A DNA stretch of 64,000 nucleotides, taken from NCBI GenBank assembly GCA_017618195.1, contig JAFZUW010000005.1, forward strand, positions 1 through 64,000. Direction: 5' to 3'. Source of the stretch: Lachnospiraceae bacterium. GTDB lineage: Bacteria > Bacillota > Clostridia > Lachnospirales > Lachnospiraceae. Below the pieces are notes generated by a model. That model worked only from the letters and a program-made list of their open reading frames with translations. It did not search any database and was not told the origin of the DNA. The position numbers and the translations under genes were made by a program. Below, in pieces: positions 56,389 to 64,000 of the stretch; the stretch's first letter is position 1, and each line of letters opens with the position of its first letter.

Positions 56389-56417
56389 TTGTCCTCAAGG
56401 AGCGGATGTGATATGAT
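56389..56417 (+). promoter_or_regulatory. Promoter of the 1148-residue repeat protein
   Basis: TTGTCC (56389-56394), a 17-bp spacer, then TATGAT (56412-56417), 52 bp before the start. Confidence 0.65.
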
Positions 56418-56424
56418 ACTTATA

Positions 56425-56437
56425 ATAGTATTACTAT
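56425..56437. promoter_or_regulatory. Palindrome at the predicted transcription start
   Basis: ATAGTA-T-TACTAT, a perfect 6-1-6 palindrome immediately downstream of the -10 at 56412. A repressor site is possible but the cognate regulator is unknown. Confidence 0.4.
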
Positions 56438-56468
56438 ATCTATGTATATCTGTGCGGAGGAATGGATT

Positions 56469-59400
56469 ATGATCAAGTCCAAACTTCAAATACGACAGGA
56501 ATCCCTGATACCGTATGTCGCCGGGCTTTTCGCCATGGTGGCGGCATTTATGATGTTTGCGGATTGCACCGTTGCGGCAGGCGGGGCCTCAAAAATGGCA
56601 ATGGACAGTTCTCTTCAGGGAGAATCCCTGGAGAAATTCGGATGGATCCTGCAGGTCTTCGGAGCCATCTCCATGATTGTGATCCTGTTCGCCATGGTTA
56701 AGAAATCGCTGATGCAGCTGGCCATTCCGATCGGACTCAGTGCACTCGGACTTTTGTTCCGGACGCTGGCGGACGGAAAGTACTGGGTGGCACTCGGAAT
56801 CGTCATTCTGACCGGCTGGTGCTTTGTAATGTCAATCGATGCGGGACAATCGGCGTTCAAAACGATTACGATTGTGCTTTGTGTCGCATCCCTTGTCCTG
56901 ACAATCCTTTTGTGTATGCCGGGGGCCAATGAAACAATCACCGGTATCAGTTCAAGATACCGCGCGCTGTTCTGCTACCGCACGGAGGCAGCCGGGGAAG
57001 GCGCCGCGGCAGTTTGGAACTGGAACATTTCTTATATCGTATATATCATTTCGTATTTGTCCGTAATGCTCTTAATCCTGTTCGCATCGACGACGCAGTT
57101 TGTTGCGGAGACCGGCGAAGAGAAGGAAGAGAAGAAAGAGAAGAACGAGAAGAGCGGTGATGCTGCCAAGTCCGGCGATCCGTTCGAGGCAATGAAGAAT
57201 CTTTATAAGCTTAACAGCGGAGCGGAGGGCCAAGTGAAGAAGGACAAGGAACAGAAGGCACCCGAGAAGATTGTGGTTGAAAAAACCGAACCCGTTACGC
57301 CCGAGTCGGAAGTGGTTTCGGGAAAGACGGCGGCACAGACGGTGGAAACCGAGCCTGTGTATACCGTTCCGGTAAGCGGTTCGAGACTGCAGAAGTCCCT
57401 GAAGGAAGAAATCGTTTACGACCGCGATCAGAAGCTGGAGCACAGAAACGTCGTGAGGTCATTTTCCGTAATCGGAATGATCGTCAGCTTCCTGATGCTG
57501 GTTGCAGGCGTGCTGTTCTTTACGAACGTGATTGAAATCCAGTACGCACAGCCGAGCGGCATTCTTATGATCGTGTTCGGCATCGGATTGTTCTGTGTAT
57601 TCGGAAACAATCTTACTTATAAAGAGTACTACATGAAGACGATTGTAACCGAGCGTAAGGTTGTTCATGAAGAGAGCAACTGGGAAGAGGTTCTTGCAAA
57701 TCGTCTTGAGGAAGATGAGAGAAGCATCGCGAGCCTGACCGAGACATATGCCCGCATGACGGACATGTACGCGAAACTGCTTGCATCCACCGCGGAACTA
57801 TCCAACAGCGTCAAGGCGCTCGGAATGCGTACGACGCAGGAACTGCCCGGCGGCGACAGCGAGACGCGTACGGCGGATGTTGAGAGTGCTTCCGTTACTC
57901 CGGATGTCGATACGGATGAGGAAACGAAGCGTATTGAGGAAGAACTGAGAGCGATCGAAGAAGAGGCCGAGAGACAGCGTGCCGAGGCCGAGCGGATCGC
58001 CCGTGAACAGGCGGAACGCAGAAGAGCCGAAGAAGAACGCATTGCAAAAGAAGCAGCTGAGAGACTCGCAAGAGAGAACGAAGAGCGGATCGCAAGAGAA
58101 GCAGAAGAAAGACTCGCCAGAGAAGAACAGGAAAGGCTGGCAAGAGAAGAGCAGGAAAGACTGGCTAAGGAAGCCGAAGAGAGACTTGCAAGAGAGGCCG
58201 AAGAGCGGATCGCTAAAGAAGCCGAAGAAAGACTTGCCAAAGAAGCGCGGGAAAGACTTGCAAAGGAAGCCGAGGAACGGCTTGCAAGAGAAGCTGAGGA
58301 CGATGCGAGAAAGCATCTGGCGGAAGCATTCGGAGACGAGTTCGGTGCCGATGAAGTGGCTAAGGCTTATGAGGCTGCAATGGCTGAAGGACTTTCTTCT
58401 AAAGAAATCGCAGACAGTTTCCGTAAGGAATCCGCGGCATATAAGCAGGCGGAAGCGGCACCGGTTATCGAAGTACCGGCTGAGCCTGTAGAGGAAAAGG
58501 TTGAAGAGATTGCCGAAGCAATCGAAGAGCCTGTAACGGAAGTCGTTGAAGAAGTAACCGAGGCAGCGGAAGAGATTCCTGCAGCGCTTGAAGAAACAGT
58601 TGAGGAAGCGACCGAAGCGGTTGAAGAGATCCCTGAAGCTGTAGAAGAAAAGATCGAAGAGGTTGCGGAATCAATCGAAGAGCCTGCAGCGGAAGTTATT
58701 GAAGAAGTAACCGAAGCAGCGGAAGAAATTCCCGCAGCATTTGAAGAAAAGGCAGAAGAGATTGCAGAAACAATCGAAGAGCCTGCAGCGGAAATTGTTG
58801 AAGAAGTAACCGAAGCGGCGGAAGAAGTTCCCGCAGCATTGGAAGAAAAGGCAGAAGAGATTGCAGAAACAATCGAAGAGCCTGCAGCGGAAATTGTTGA
58901 AGAAGTAACCGAAGCAGTTGAAGAGATTCCCGCAGCGGTTGAGGCCGCAGCTGAGAAGGCCGAGGAAGAGATTGATGACGGTGTTCCGGAACTTCAGCCG
59001 GTTGCCGATAACGCAGCAATCCTTGACCAGATCGGAGCAGGACTTTACAAGCCCGCATATGAAGAAGCACCTGCGTCGAATCAGGATTGGTTCATGGGCA
59101 GCCGGGCGGACGATTCGTCCGACCGTGACAGCAGCCCCGCATTCAGCTTCTTCGGCGGATTGGGACTTCGTGAAGACGATTCGGAGAAATCTTCCGAATC
59201 CGCTTTCGGATTGAACGATGAAGAGCCTGCTGATGAGAATCCGGTTGTTGAAGGTGCATATCCGTATTTCGGAAACAGCATCTTCGGAGCGGATAATCAG
59301 GAAGAGACTTCCGCAGATCAGGAAGCTCCCGTTGAAGACAATCCTTACGGGCAGGAGCCGGTAAGTACGGAGCGCGAGATTATTGAAGATTTTGTTCTTC

Positions 59401-59915
59401 CGACATTCCACGGATCGGGATTTGAATCGGCCGAGGACAGCGATGAAGCCCAGAATCTTGAAGATGATTTCTATAAGCCCGGATATAAGATAAAATCCTT
59501 CACCAAGAAGAATACTTCCTGGCTCGAAGATGAGGAAGACGATTTCGGCACACCGGTAGGACCGGGCGGAATCAGCGCACCGGAAACGGCGCTTCCGATG
59601 GATGAAGAGCCGGGCGTTCCGATGGATGATGAACCGGAGCTTCCGATGGATGAAGAGCCGGAGCTTCCGATGGACGAGGAACCGGAGCTTCCGATGGATG
59701 AAGAACCCGACATTCCGATGGATGAGGAACCCGAGCTTCCTGCCGAGGAAGAAGCGGAAAAGTCTGAGGAAGAAAAGCCCGCAGAAGAAGCCGTAGAAGA
59801 GAAGAAGGAAGATACCGACCGCATCAGCCGTCTGCAGCAGAAACTCGCGGAAATCCGCAAGCGTAACGGCGAGAAGTACGGCGGAGACATCTTCATCGGA
59901 GATGACGATTTCTAA
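56469..59915 (+). CDS. Giant membrane-anchored coiled-coil repeat protein
   Basis: 1148 residues. Six or seven membrane helices near the N-terminus (about 15-35, 60-78, 85-100, 105-120, 130-150, 190-210) and two more (about 325-345 and 355-370). A highly charged Glu/Arg/Lys coiled coil follows (about 480-630, repeats like RLAREAEERIAKEAEE). Then 33-residue hendecad-type repeats at about 675-825, an acidic, phenylalanine-containing region, and seven 8-residue PELPMDEE-like repeats near residues 1040-1100. I recognise no domain; it may be an envelope or division scaffold. Its own promoter and a palindrome lie upstream. RBS CGGAGG; start ATG 56469. Confidence 0.8.
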   Translation: MIKSKLQIRQESLIPYVAGLFAMVAAFMMFADCTVAAGGASKMAMDSSLQGESLEKFGWILQVFGAISMIVILFAMVKKSLMQLAIPIGLSALGLLFRTLADGKYWVALGIVILTGWCFVMSIDAGQSAFKTITIVLCVASLVLTILLCMPGANETITGISSRYRALFCYRTEAAGEGAAAVWNWNISYIVYIISYLSVMLLILFASTTQFVAETGEEKEEKKEKNEKSGDAAKSGDPFEAMKNLYKLNSGAEGQVKKDKEQKAPEKIVVEKTEPVTPESEVVSGKTAAQTVETEPVYTVPVSGSRLQKSLKEEIVYDRDQKLEHRNVVRSFSVIGMIVSFLMLVAGVLFFTNVIEIQYAQPSGILMIVFGIGLFCVFGNNLTYKEYYMKTIVTERKVVHEESNWEEVLANRLEEDERSIASLTETYARMTDMYAKLLASTAELSNSVKALGMRTTQELPGGDSETRTADVESASVTPDVDTDEETKRIEEELRAIEEEAERQRAEAERIAREQAERRRAEEERIAKEAAERLARENEERIAREAEERLAREEQERLAREEQERLAKEAEERLAREAEERIAKEAEERLAKEARERLAKEAEERLAREAEDDARKHLAEAFGDEFGADEVAKAYEAAMAEGLSSKEIADSFRKESAAYKQAEAAPVIEVPAEPVEEKVEEIAEAIEEPVTEVVEEVTEAAEEIPAALEETVEEATEAVEEIPEAVEEKIEEVAESIEEPAAEVIEEVTEAAEEIPAAFEEKAEEIAETIEEPAAEIVEEVTEAAEEVPAALEEKAEEIAETIEEPAAEIVEEVTEAVEEIPAAVEAAAEKAEEEIDDGVPELQPVADNAAILDQIGAGLYKPAYEEAPASNQDWFMGSRADDSSDRDSSPAFSFFGGLGLREDDSEKSSESAFGLNDEEPADENPVVEGAYPYFGNSIFGADNQEETSADQEAPVEDNPYGQEPVSTEREIIEDFVLPTFHGSGFESAEDSDEAQNLEDDFYKPGYKIKSFTKKNTSWLEDEEDDFGTPVGPGGISAPETALPMDEEPGVPMDDEPELPMDEEPELPMDEEPELPMDEEPDIPMDEEPELPAEEEAEKSEEEKPAEEAVEEKKEDTDRISRLQQKLAEIRKRNGEKYGGDIFIGDDDF
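58491..58940 (+). repeat. Coding hendecad repeats, 33-residue units
   Basis: Four full 99-bp units and one 54-bp partial unit encode EEKAEEIAETIEEPAAEIVE-type segments. The 33-residue period is three 11-residue turns, typical of hendecad coiled coils. Units 4 and 5 are nearly identical, suggesting recent duplication. Confidence 0.85.
59592..59735 (+). repeat. Coding 24-bp tandem repeat (LPMDEEPE)
   Basis: Six near-exact 24-bp units encode L/V/IPMDEEPE, followed by one degenerate unit to 59759. Candidate for slippage-based length variation. Confidence 0.85.
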
Positions 59916-59933
59916 GACTTAATGATACAAATT

Positions 59934-59969
59934 AAAGAACCGACAGGAAATTCCTGCCGGTTCTTTTTT
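59934..59969. terminator. Bidirectional terminator
   Basis: AAAGAACCG (59934-59942) pairs with CGGTTCTTT (59958-59966), with further CAGGAA/TTCCTG pairing inside; a T-run follows on the plus strand and its minus-strand counterpart follows on the other side. Confidence 0.85.
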
Positions 59970-59979
59970 ATGGTGCGTA

Positions 59980-60330
59980 TCAGTTGAAATCGGTATAAAT
60001 CGTATCCAGATCGCCGTCGCCGGTTGTGTCGGTAAGAACGGTATCAACTTCGCCGTCGCCGGTCGTGTCGAGAAGCACCGTGTCAATCTTGCCGTCGCCG
60101 GTCGTGTCGAGCATGAACGTATCAACGTTGCCGTCCCCGGAGCGGTCAGACACATAAACGGGAGTCTCGGAATCAATGTCGGTCTCTTCCTCGAAAAGGT
60201 CCTCATTGTCTTTGTCGTCCTCTTCAAAAACCTGCTCCTTGAAACGCTTCCGATTGATGAGACGGATTACCGCGAACAATCCGACAATCACTGCAACAGC
60301 GCCGCAAACATAGCCGATAAATTTCTTCAT
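59980..60330 (-). CDS. Small membrane-anchored protein with tandem DxxGDGxxD repeats
   Basis: 116 residues. N-terminal membrane helix (about 4-24), a basic then acidic linker, and four 13-residue repeats at the C-terminus (SDRSGDGNVDTFM, LDTTGDGKIDTVL, LDTTGDGEVDTVL, TDTTGDGDLDTIY). Each resembles an EF-hand/TSP3-type Ca2+-binding loop (D-x-x-G-D-G-x-x-D). Likely an extracellular calcium-binding surface protein. RBS GAAGGAGGG. Own promoter at 60372; convergent with the 1148-residue gene. Confidence 0.75.
   Translation of the reverse strand: MKKFIGYVCGAVAVIVGLFAVIRLINRKRFKEQVFEEDDKDNEDLFEEETDIDSETPVYVSDRSGDGNVDTFMLDTTGDGKIDTVLLDTTGDGEVDTVLTDTTGDGDLDTIYTDFN
59995..60150 (-). repeat. Four 39-bp coding repeats
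   Basis: Four tandem 39-bp units encoding the 13-residue GDG repeats; the middle units are nearly identical at the DNA level. Confidence 0.85.
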
Positions 60331-60371
60331 GAAAACCCTCCTTCTGCATTTATCACGCTTGTAATAGAGAA

Positions 60372-60400
60372 ATTATACCAAAGGAAGAAGGAAAATGCAA
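60372..60400 (-). promoter_or_regulatory. Sigma-A promoter of the GDG-repeat gene
   Basis: Leftward TTGCAT (60395-60400), a 17-bp spacer ending in TGG, and TATAAT (60372-60377), so it is also extended -10. Confidence 0.88.
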
Positions 60401-60440
60401 TGAATTTCCCTTCCGCAAATGAAAACGGTATCATTTTTCC

Positions 60441-60469
60441 TTGCGAAAACTTCCCGGCGCGGATATAAT
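60441..60469 (+). promoter_or_regulatory. Sigma-A promoter of the two-TM protein gene
   Basis: TTGCGA (60441-60446), a 17-bp spacer, then a perfect TATAAT (60464-60469), 53 bp before the start. Confidence 0.85.
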
Positions 60470-60522
60470 GAACTCTGTAGTGATTTTATATTTTGCGCAT
60501 AAATTTGAATTCGGAGGATTGT

Positions 60523-61413
60523 ATGAGAAATAAGAATGCATGGACCGGAGTTATTTTGTTCACGCTGATCGGCGCCATAATGCTGTTCATGGGTCTGAAG
60601 GACTATATCGGACTGAAAAATGCCAAGGATATCACGAAGATGAAAGTCGAGGATATCAAACCCGGCGCATCGCTTCGCGGTAAGACCGGCATCGTTTTGG
60701 ATTACTACTGTTATGAGACTAATGACGGTAACGAGACGTACCGCTGGTATCTCGTTCCCGCAGGCGACGATCTTACGCTAAAATATATCGGAGTTAAGGT
60801 AAATGCAAAACTGTTCCCTTCCTATGAAGCCGTATGCCAGAGCACATGGGACTATATGGAGCAGAAGAGCGATCACCTGACGAAGACAATTTCCTACCAG
60901 GGAACCGTTTCAAAGGCAAAGGATGAAGTTAAGAAAAACCTTGATGAGTGGGCAAGAAAGTCCGGCATCAAGAATCAGGACGAAGTACTTCTTCCTTATG
61001 TTATTGAGCTCAAGACAACCAAGGCATCCATCAGCAGTTCCATTGTCGGTGCGGTATGCCTTCTGATCGCGATTTTGATCTTCGTATTTGCAATACGCAG
61101 AGAGAAGACAGACAAGAAGACGGAAGAGGCGGCATTTGCCCAGATCAAGGTCAATCCCTGGATGACCGGCTACAAGCTTGACAGCAATGAACTGGACAGC
61201 CTTGCATCCGGTAATGTCGGCGGAGCTGCGGAAAAGCCGAAGCAGGAGAAAGTTCCGGATGAGCTGTTCGCGGCAGCGGACAATCTGAGCGATTCTTTCA
61301 AGTCGGCCGAAACCGAAGTGAAGGACGCAGCGGAGACGGTTCAGAGCGAGGTTTCCGACGCCGTTGAGAGCGTTAAGGATGAAATTGTAGCGGACAAGAT
61401 CGACGTGCTGTAA
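60523..61413 (+). CDS. Hypothetical two-TM membrane protein
   Basis: 296 residues. Membrane helices at about 7-26 and 168-190 bracket a 140-residue extracytoplasmic domain (KMKVEDIKPGASLRGKTGIV, NETYRWYLVPAGDD). The cytoplasmic C-terminal tail (about 190-296) ends in an amphipathic, Ala/Glu/Val-rich stretch (LSDSFKSAETEVKDAAETVQ). No recognised family. ATG 60523 follows TCGGAGG. Confidence 0.75.
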   Translation: MRNKNAWTGVILFTLIGAIMLFMGLKDYIGLKNAKDITKMKVEDIKPGASLRGKTGIVLDYYCYETNDGNETYRWYLVPAGDDLTLKYIGVKVNAKLFPSYEAVCQSTWDYMEQKSDHLTKTISYQGTVSKAKDEVKKNLDEWARKSGIKNQDEVLLPYVIELKTTKASISSSIVGAVCLLIAILIFVFAIRREKTDKKTEEAAFAQIKVNPWMTGYKLDSNELDSLASGNVGGAAEKPKQEKVPDELFAAADNLSDSFKSAETEVKDAAETVQSEVSDAVESVKDEIVADKIDVL

Positions 61414-61487
61414 AGCATACAAGGTTTTGTAAGATATCATGTCCTGCCGGAGTGTGTCCGGTTTGTGACAGTTTCAGGAGAAGGAAA

Positions 61488-62375
61488 ATGTATCGTATTA
61501 TTTCGAAAGAAGAGCCCGCAGCCAACATCTTCACGATGGTTGTGGAAGCGCCCCGTGTGGCGAAGAACTGCCTTCCGGGACAGTTCATTATCCTGCGTGT
61601 CGATGAGGAAGGCGAGCGTATTCCGCTTACCATTTGCGACTATGACCGCGAAGCCGGAACCATCACGATCGTATTTCAGATTGTCGGAGCGACGAGCCTT
61701 CGTCTTTCCGAGCTGAACGAGGGTGATGAGCTGGCGGATTTCGTAGGACCTCTCGGCAAGCCGTCCGAGTTCTGCGAGACCCCGATTGAAGAACTGAAGA
61801 AGAAAAGCATTCTCTTCGTGGCAGGAGGCGTCGGAACCGCTCCCGTATATCCGCAGGTCAAATGGCTGAAGGAGCAGGGGGTTCCGTCGGAAGTCATCAT
61901 CGGAGCGAAGAATAAGAGCTTCGTCATTCTCGAGGAAGAGATGAAGAAGGTTGCTGCCGAAGTTTACGTAACGACCGATGACGGATCGTACGGCCGGAGC
62001 GGCATGGTTACGAAGTGCATCGAGGATCTGATTGCCGAAGGAAAGCATTATGATGTGTGTGTTGCGATCGGACCGATGATCATGATGAAATTCTGCGCGC
62101 TGACGACCAAGAAGTACGGGATCAAGACGGTAGTGTCGATGAACCCGATCATGGTCGACGGAACGGGCATGTGCGGCGGATGCCGGCTGATGGTCGGCGG
62201 CGAGGTGAAATTTGCCTGCGTGGACGGACCGGAGTTCGACGGACATCTCGTGGACTTTGACCAGGCCATGAAGCGTTCCGCACAGTACAAGACTGCGGAA
62301 GGCCGCGCATATCTGAAGGAACAGGAAGGCAATACGCACCACGGCGGCTGCGGAAACTGCGGAGGTGACAAGTGA
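61488..62375 (+). CDS. nfnA: NADH-dependent reduced ferredoxin:NADP+ oxidoreductase subunit A
   Basis: 295 residues. Ferredoxin-NADP reductase type: FAD-binding and NAD-binding domains (LFVAGGVGTAPVYPQVK near residues 105-121), and a [2Fe-2S] site in CGGCRLMVGGEVKFAC (about 227-242). NfnAB bifurcates electrons between NADPH, NAD and ferredoxin, balancing the Vor-derived ferredoxin pool. The extreme C-terminus HHGGCGNCGGDK is unusual and Cys/His-rich. RBS AGGAGAAGG. Overlaps nfnB by 1 nt. Confidence 0.93.
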   Translation: MYRIISKEEPAANIFTMVVEAPRVAKNCLPGQFIILRVDEEGERIPLTICDYDREAGTITIVFQIVGATSLRLSELNEGDELADFVGPLGKPSEFCETPIEELKKKSILFVAGGVGTAPVYPQVKWLKEQGVPSEVIIGAKNKSFVILEEEMKKVAAEVYVTTDDGSYGRSGMVTKCIEDLIAEGKHYDVCVAIGPMIMMKFCALTTKKYGIKTVVSMNPIMVDGTGMCGGCRLMVGGEVKFACVDGPEFDGHLVDFDQAMKRSAQYKTAEGRAYLKEQEGNTHHGGCGNCGGDK

Positions 62376-63766
62376 TGGGTGATCCGATGAAGAAGGTTCC
62401 GGTTCGGGAACAGGACGCGAAAGAGCGTGCGAAGAATTTCCGCGAGGTTTGTCTCGGATATAACGCCGAAGAAGCCGTCAATGAAGCACAGCGATGCCTC
62501 ACCTGTAAGAAGCCTCTCTGCGTGGAAGGCTGTCCGGTTAACATCAACATCCCCGGTTTCATTTCCTACGTAAAGACCGGTGAGTTTGATAAGGCATATG
62601 CCGTGATCAGTCAGTCGAGTTCGCTGCCGTCGGTATGCGGCCGAGTATGTCCGCAGGAGCGTCAGTGCGAAGGCAAATGTATCCGCGGCATCAAAGGCGA
62701 GTCGATTGCCATCGGTAAGCTCGAGCGGTTCGTCGGGGATACCGCAAGAGCGGAAGGTTGGACGCCTTCTACAGAAGTAGAACCAAATGGACACAAGGTT
62801 GCCGTGATCGGCTCCGGACCTGCCGGACTGACCTGCGCGGGCGATCTTGCGAAGCTCGGATACAGCGTGACGATATTCGAAGCGCTCCATAAACCGGGCG
62901 GAGTACTCGTATACGGTATCCCGGAATTCCGTCTTCCGAAGGATGACGTCGTTATTCCGGAGATTGAAAATATCAAGAAGCTCGGCGTGAAGATCGAGAC
63001 CAATGTCATCGTCGGAAAGTCCGTAACCATCGACCAGCTCATCAATGACGAAGGCTTCGAAGCCGTATTTGTCGGCTCGGGTGCCGGACTTCCGAAGTTC
63101 ATGGGCATTCCGGGAGAGCAGGCGAACGGCGTATTTTCCGCCAATGAGTACTTGACGAGAAGCAACCTGATGAAGGCATATCAGGATGATTCCGATACGC
63201 CGATCATGCGCGCTAAATGTGTTGCCGTAATCGGCGGCGGAAACGTGGCGATGGATGCCGCGAGAACCGCGCTTCGTCTCGGTGCCGAGACACACATCGT
63301 TTACAGAAGAAGCGAAGCCGAACTTCCCGCACGTGCCGAAGAAGTGCACCACGCGAAAGAGGAAGGCATCATCTTCGATCTGCTGTGCAATCCCGAGGAG
63401 ATTCTTGTGGATGAGACCGGCTGGGTAAGCGGAATCCGCTGCGTACGGATGGAACTCGGCGAGCCCGACGCGTCCGGCCGCCGCAGACCGGTTGAGATTC
63501 CCGGCTCCCAGTTCGTAATCGACGTCGACATGGTGATTATGGCGCTCGGAACGAGCCCGAACCCGCTTCTTGTAAGCACGACCAAGGGCATGGATGTGAA
63601 CCGCCACGGCGGACTCATCATCAACGAGGAGTCGTGCATGACGACGAGAGACGGCGTATTTGCCGGCGGCGATGCCGTTACCGGCGCAGCAACCGTAATC
63701 CTCGCGATGGGCGCGGGCAAAGCCGCCGCGAAGGGCATCGACGAGTACCTGAAGGCGAAGGCGTGA
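62375..63766 (+). CDS. nfnB: NADH-dependent reduced ferredoxin:NADP+ oxidoreductase subunit B
   Basis: 463 residues, glutamate synthase small-subunit-like. Two [4Fe-4S] sites: CLTCKKPLCVEGCPVN (about 41-56) and CGRVCPQERQCEGKC (about 88-102). FAD-binding GSGPAGLTCAGDLAK and NADPH-binding IGGGNVAMDAARTAL, then VFAGGDAVTGAATVI near the C-terminus. Electron bifurcation site. Start ATG 62375, with GGAGG 9 nt upstream; a GTG one codon earlier is less likely. Operon ends at terminator 63833. Confidence 0.94.
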   Translation: MGDPMKKVPVREQDAKERAKNFREVCLGYNAEEAVNEAQRCLTCKKPLCVEGCPVNINIPGFISYVKTGEFDKAYAVISQSSSLPSVCGRVCPQERQCEGKCIRGIKGESIAIGKLERFVGDTARAEGWTPSTEVEPNGHKVAVIGSGPAGLTCAGDLAKLGYSVTIFEALHKPGGVLVYGIPEFRLPKDDVVIPEIENIKKLGVKIETNVIVGKSVTIDQLINDEGFEAVFVGSGAGLPKFMGIPGEQANGVFSANEYLTRSNLMKAYQDDSDTPIMRAKCVAVIGGGNVAMDAARTALRLGAETHIVYRRSEAELPARAEEVHHAKEEGIIFDLLCNPEEILVDETGWVSGIRCVRMELGEPDASGRRRPVEIPGSQFVIDVDMVIMALGTSPNPLLVSTTKGMDVNRHGGLIINEESCMTTRDGVFAGGDAVTGAATVILAMGAGKAAAKGIDEYLKAKA

Positions 63767-63832
63767 GGGGTTTGAAAAGACTTCTTTTTTGAAAAATAAA
63801 TGTGAGCCATGTTAATCTCTGCACGAATAAGT

Positions 63833-63869
63833 GCCCTCTTTACCGGTCAGCCGGTAAGGAGGGCTTTTT
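63833..63869 (+). terminator. Intrinsic terminator of nfnAB
   Basis: GCCCTCTTTACCGG (63833-63846) pairs with CCGGTAAGGAGGGC (63851-63864), 14 bp with one G-T; TTTTTATT follows. Confidence 0.92.
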
Positions 63870-63902
63870 ATTATTTCAGAATAATGCGATTGTCTGATTT
63901 TT

Positions 63903-63925
63903 GATTGAATAATCCATGTTCAATC
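63903..63925. promoter_or_regulatory. Inverted repeat upstream of the right-edge gene
   Basis: GATTGAA (63903-63909) and TTCAATC (63919-63925), perfect arms, N9 spacer. A -10-like TACAAT (63940-63945) lies 15 bp downstream; the -35 would fall inside the right arm (TGTTCA). A repressor site is possible. Confidence 0.45.
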
Positions 63926-63978
63926 CCGCTCCCTTCCGTTACAATGAACTTATCTTGAAGGAAAATGGGGTGACAGCA

Positions 63979-64000
63979 ATGAAGAAAGAAGCTCTTTTCA
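63979..64000 (+). CDS. Partial gene start at the window edge
   Basis: ATG 63979 preceded by GGGGTGACAGCA, beginning MKKEALF; truncated by the window end. Supported by the promoter-like and inverted-repeat sequences at 63903-63945. Product unknown. Confidence 0.5.

Noticed and set aside
57665-58316. Ser-rich and Phe-rich antisense frames
   Set aside because: They mirror the Glu/Lys/Arg repeats of the real gene and are low complexity.
59592-59735. 24-bp repeats, considered as a CRISPR array
   Set aside because: In-frame coding repeats with no spacers.
62048-63607. 519-residue antisense frame opposite nfnA/nfnB
   Set aside because: Antisense shadow of two confidently identified genes.

Overview
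The window looks like chromosomal DNA of an anaerobic, fibre-associated Clostridia species, most likely Lachnospiraceae. This is inferred from the gene set and genome style: NfnAB, a ferredoxin-dependent 2-oxoacid oxidoreductase (VorDBAC), a T-box leader, a split atpZ/atpI start to the ATP synthase operon, cytosolic GH5 and GH9 cellodextrin hydrolases, AGGAGG-type ribosome binding sites, sigma-A promoters with 17-bp spacers, and many anchored surface proteins with Thr/Pro linkers. No rRNA, CRISPR array, phage gene or transposase gene is visible. Base composition is moderately GC-rich, and this produces many long antisense shadow frames.

Layout. 0.2-3 kb: a leftward pair, CPA2 antiporter and GLUG-type surface protein. 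3.3-6 kb: a methylglyoxal-synthase homologue with its active site replaced, citrate synthase behind a palindromic operator, and a zinc-ribbon protein. 6.2-15.1 kb: sua5-rpiB-atpZ-I-B-E-F-H-A-G-D-C, an order resembling the Bacillus ywlC...rpiB...atp region; subunit c carries Na+-type ligands. 15.2-19.2 kb: rapZ-galE-mtnN-TSCPD-murG. 19.3-21.1 kb: leftward HIT protein and YD-repeat surface protein. 21.3-25.8 kb: a large propeller-like exported protein, deoB and a HAD phosphatase. 26-27.9 kb: leftward padR-DUF1700-DUF4097 operon with a clear autoregulatory operator. 28.2-35.4 kb: ECF sigma factor, membrane partner, surface propeller, solute-binding-like protein, ABC ATPase and ABC-2 permease. 35.5-37.7 kb: LiaF-like protein, AlkZ-related protein, patatin. 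37.8 kb: tRNA-Leu(CAG). 37.9-42.2 kb: GH5, small hypotheticals and two DUF3137 proteins. 42.5-45 kb: two secreted S1 proteases and a trigger-factor-like lipoprotein. 45.1-51.5 kb: T-box, XRE-cupin-acyl-CoA ligase, a multibranched inverted-repeat element, a P-loop ATPase and vorDBAC. 51.7-54.6 kb: BI-1 protein and ktrAB. 54.7-60.3 kb: GH9, a 1148-residue repeat protein and a small anchored GDG-repeat protein. 60.5-63.8 kb: a two-TM protein and nfnAB. The last 22 bases start a new gene.

How it fits together. Nfn and Vor link ferredoxin, NAD(P)H and branched-chain 2-oxoacids. The T-box-controlled ligase next to Vor suggests amino-acid synthesis from, or breakdown to, branched-chain acids. The ATP synthase, the Ktr K+ system and the antiporter handle ion gradients. 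GH5 and GH9 without signal peptides suggest intracellular cello-oligosaccharide use. The most unusual items are the four-helix-junction element at 47807-47963, the T-box/ligase/Vor locus, the sigma factor/SBP/ABC cassette, the protease pair with its chaperone-like lipoprotein, and the active-site-less MgsA homologue.
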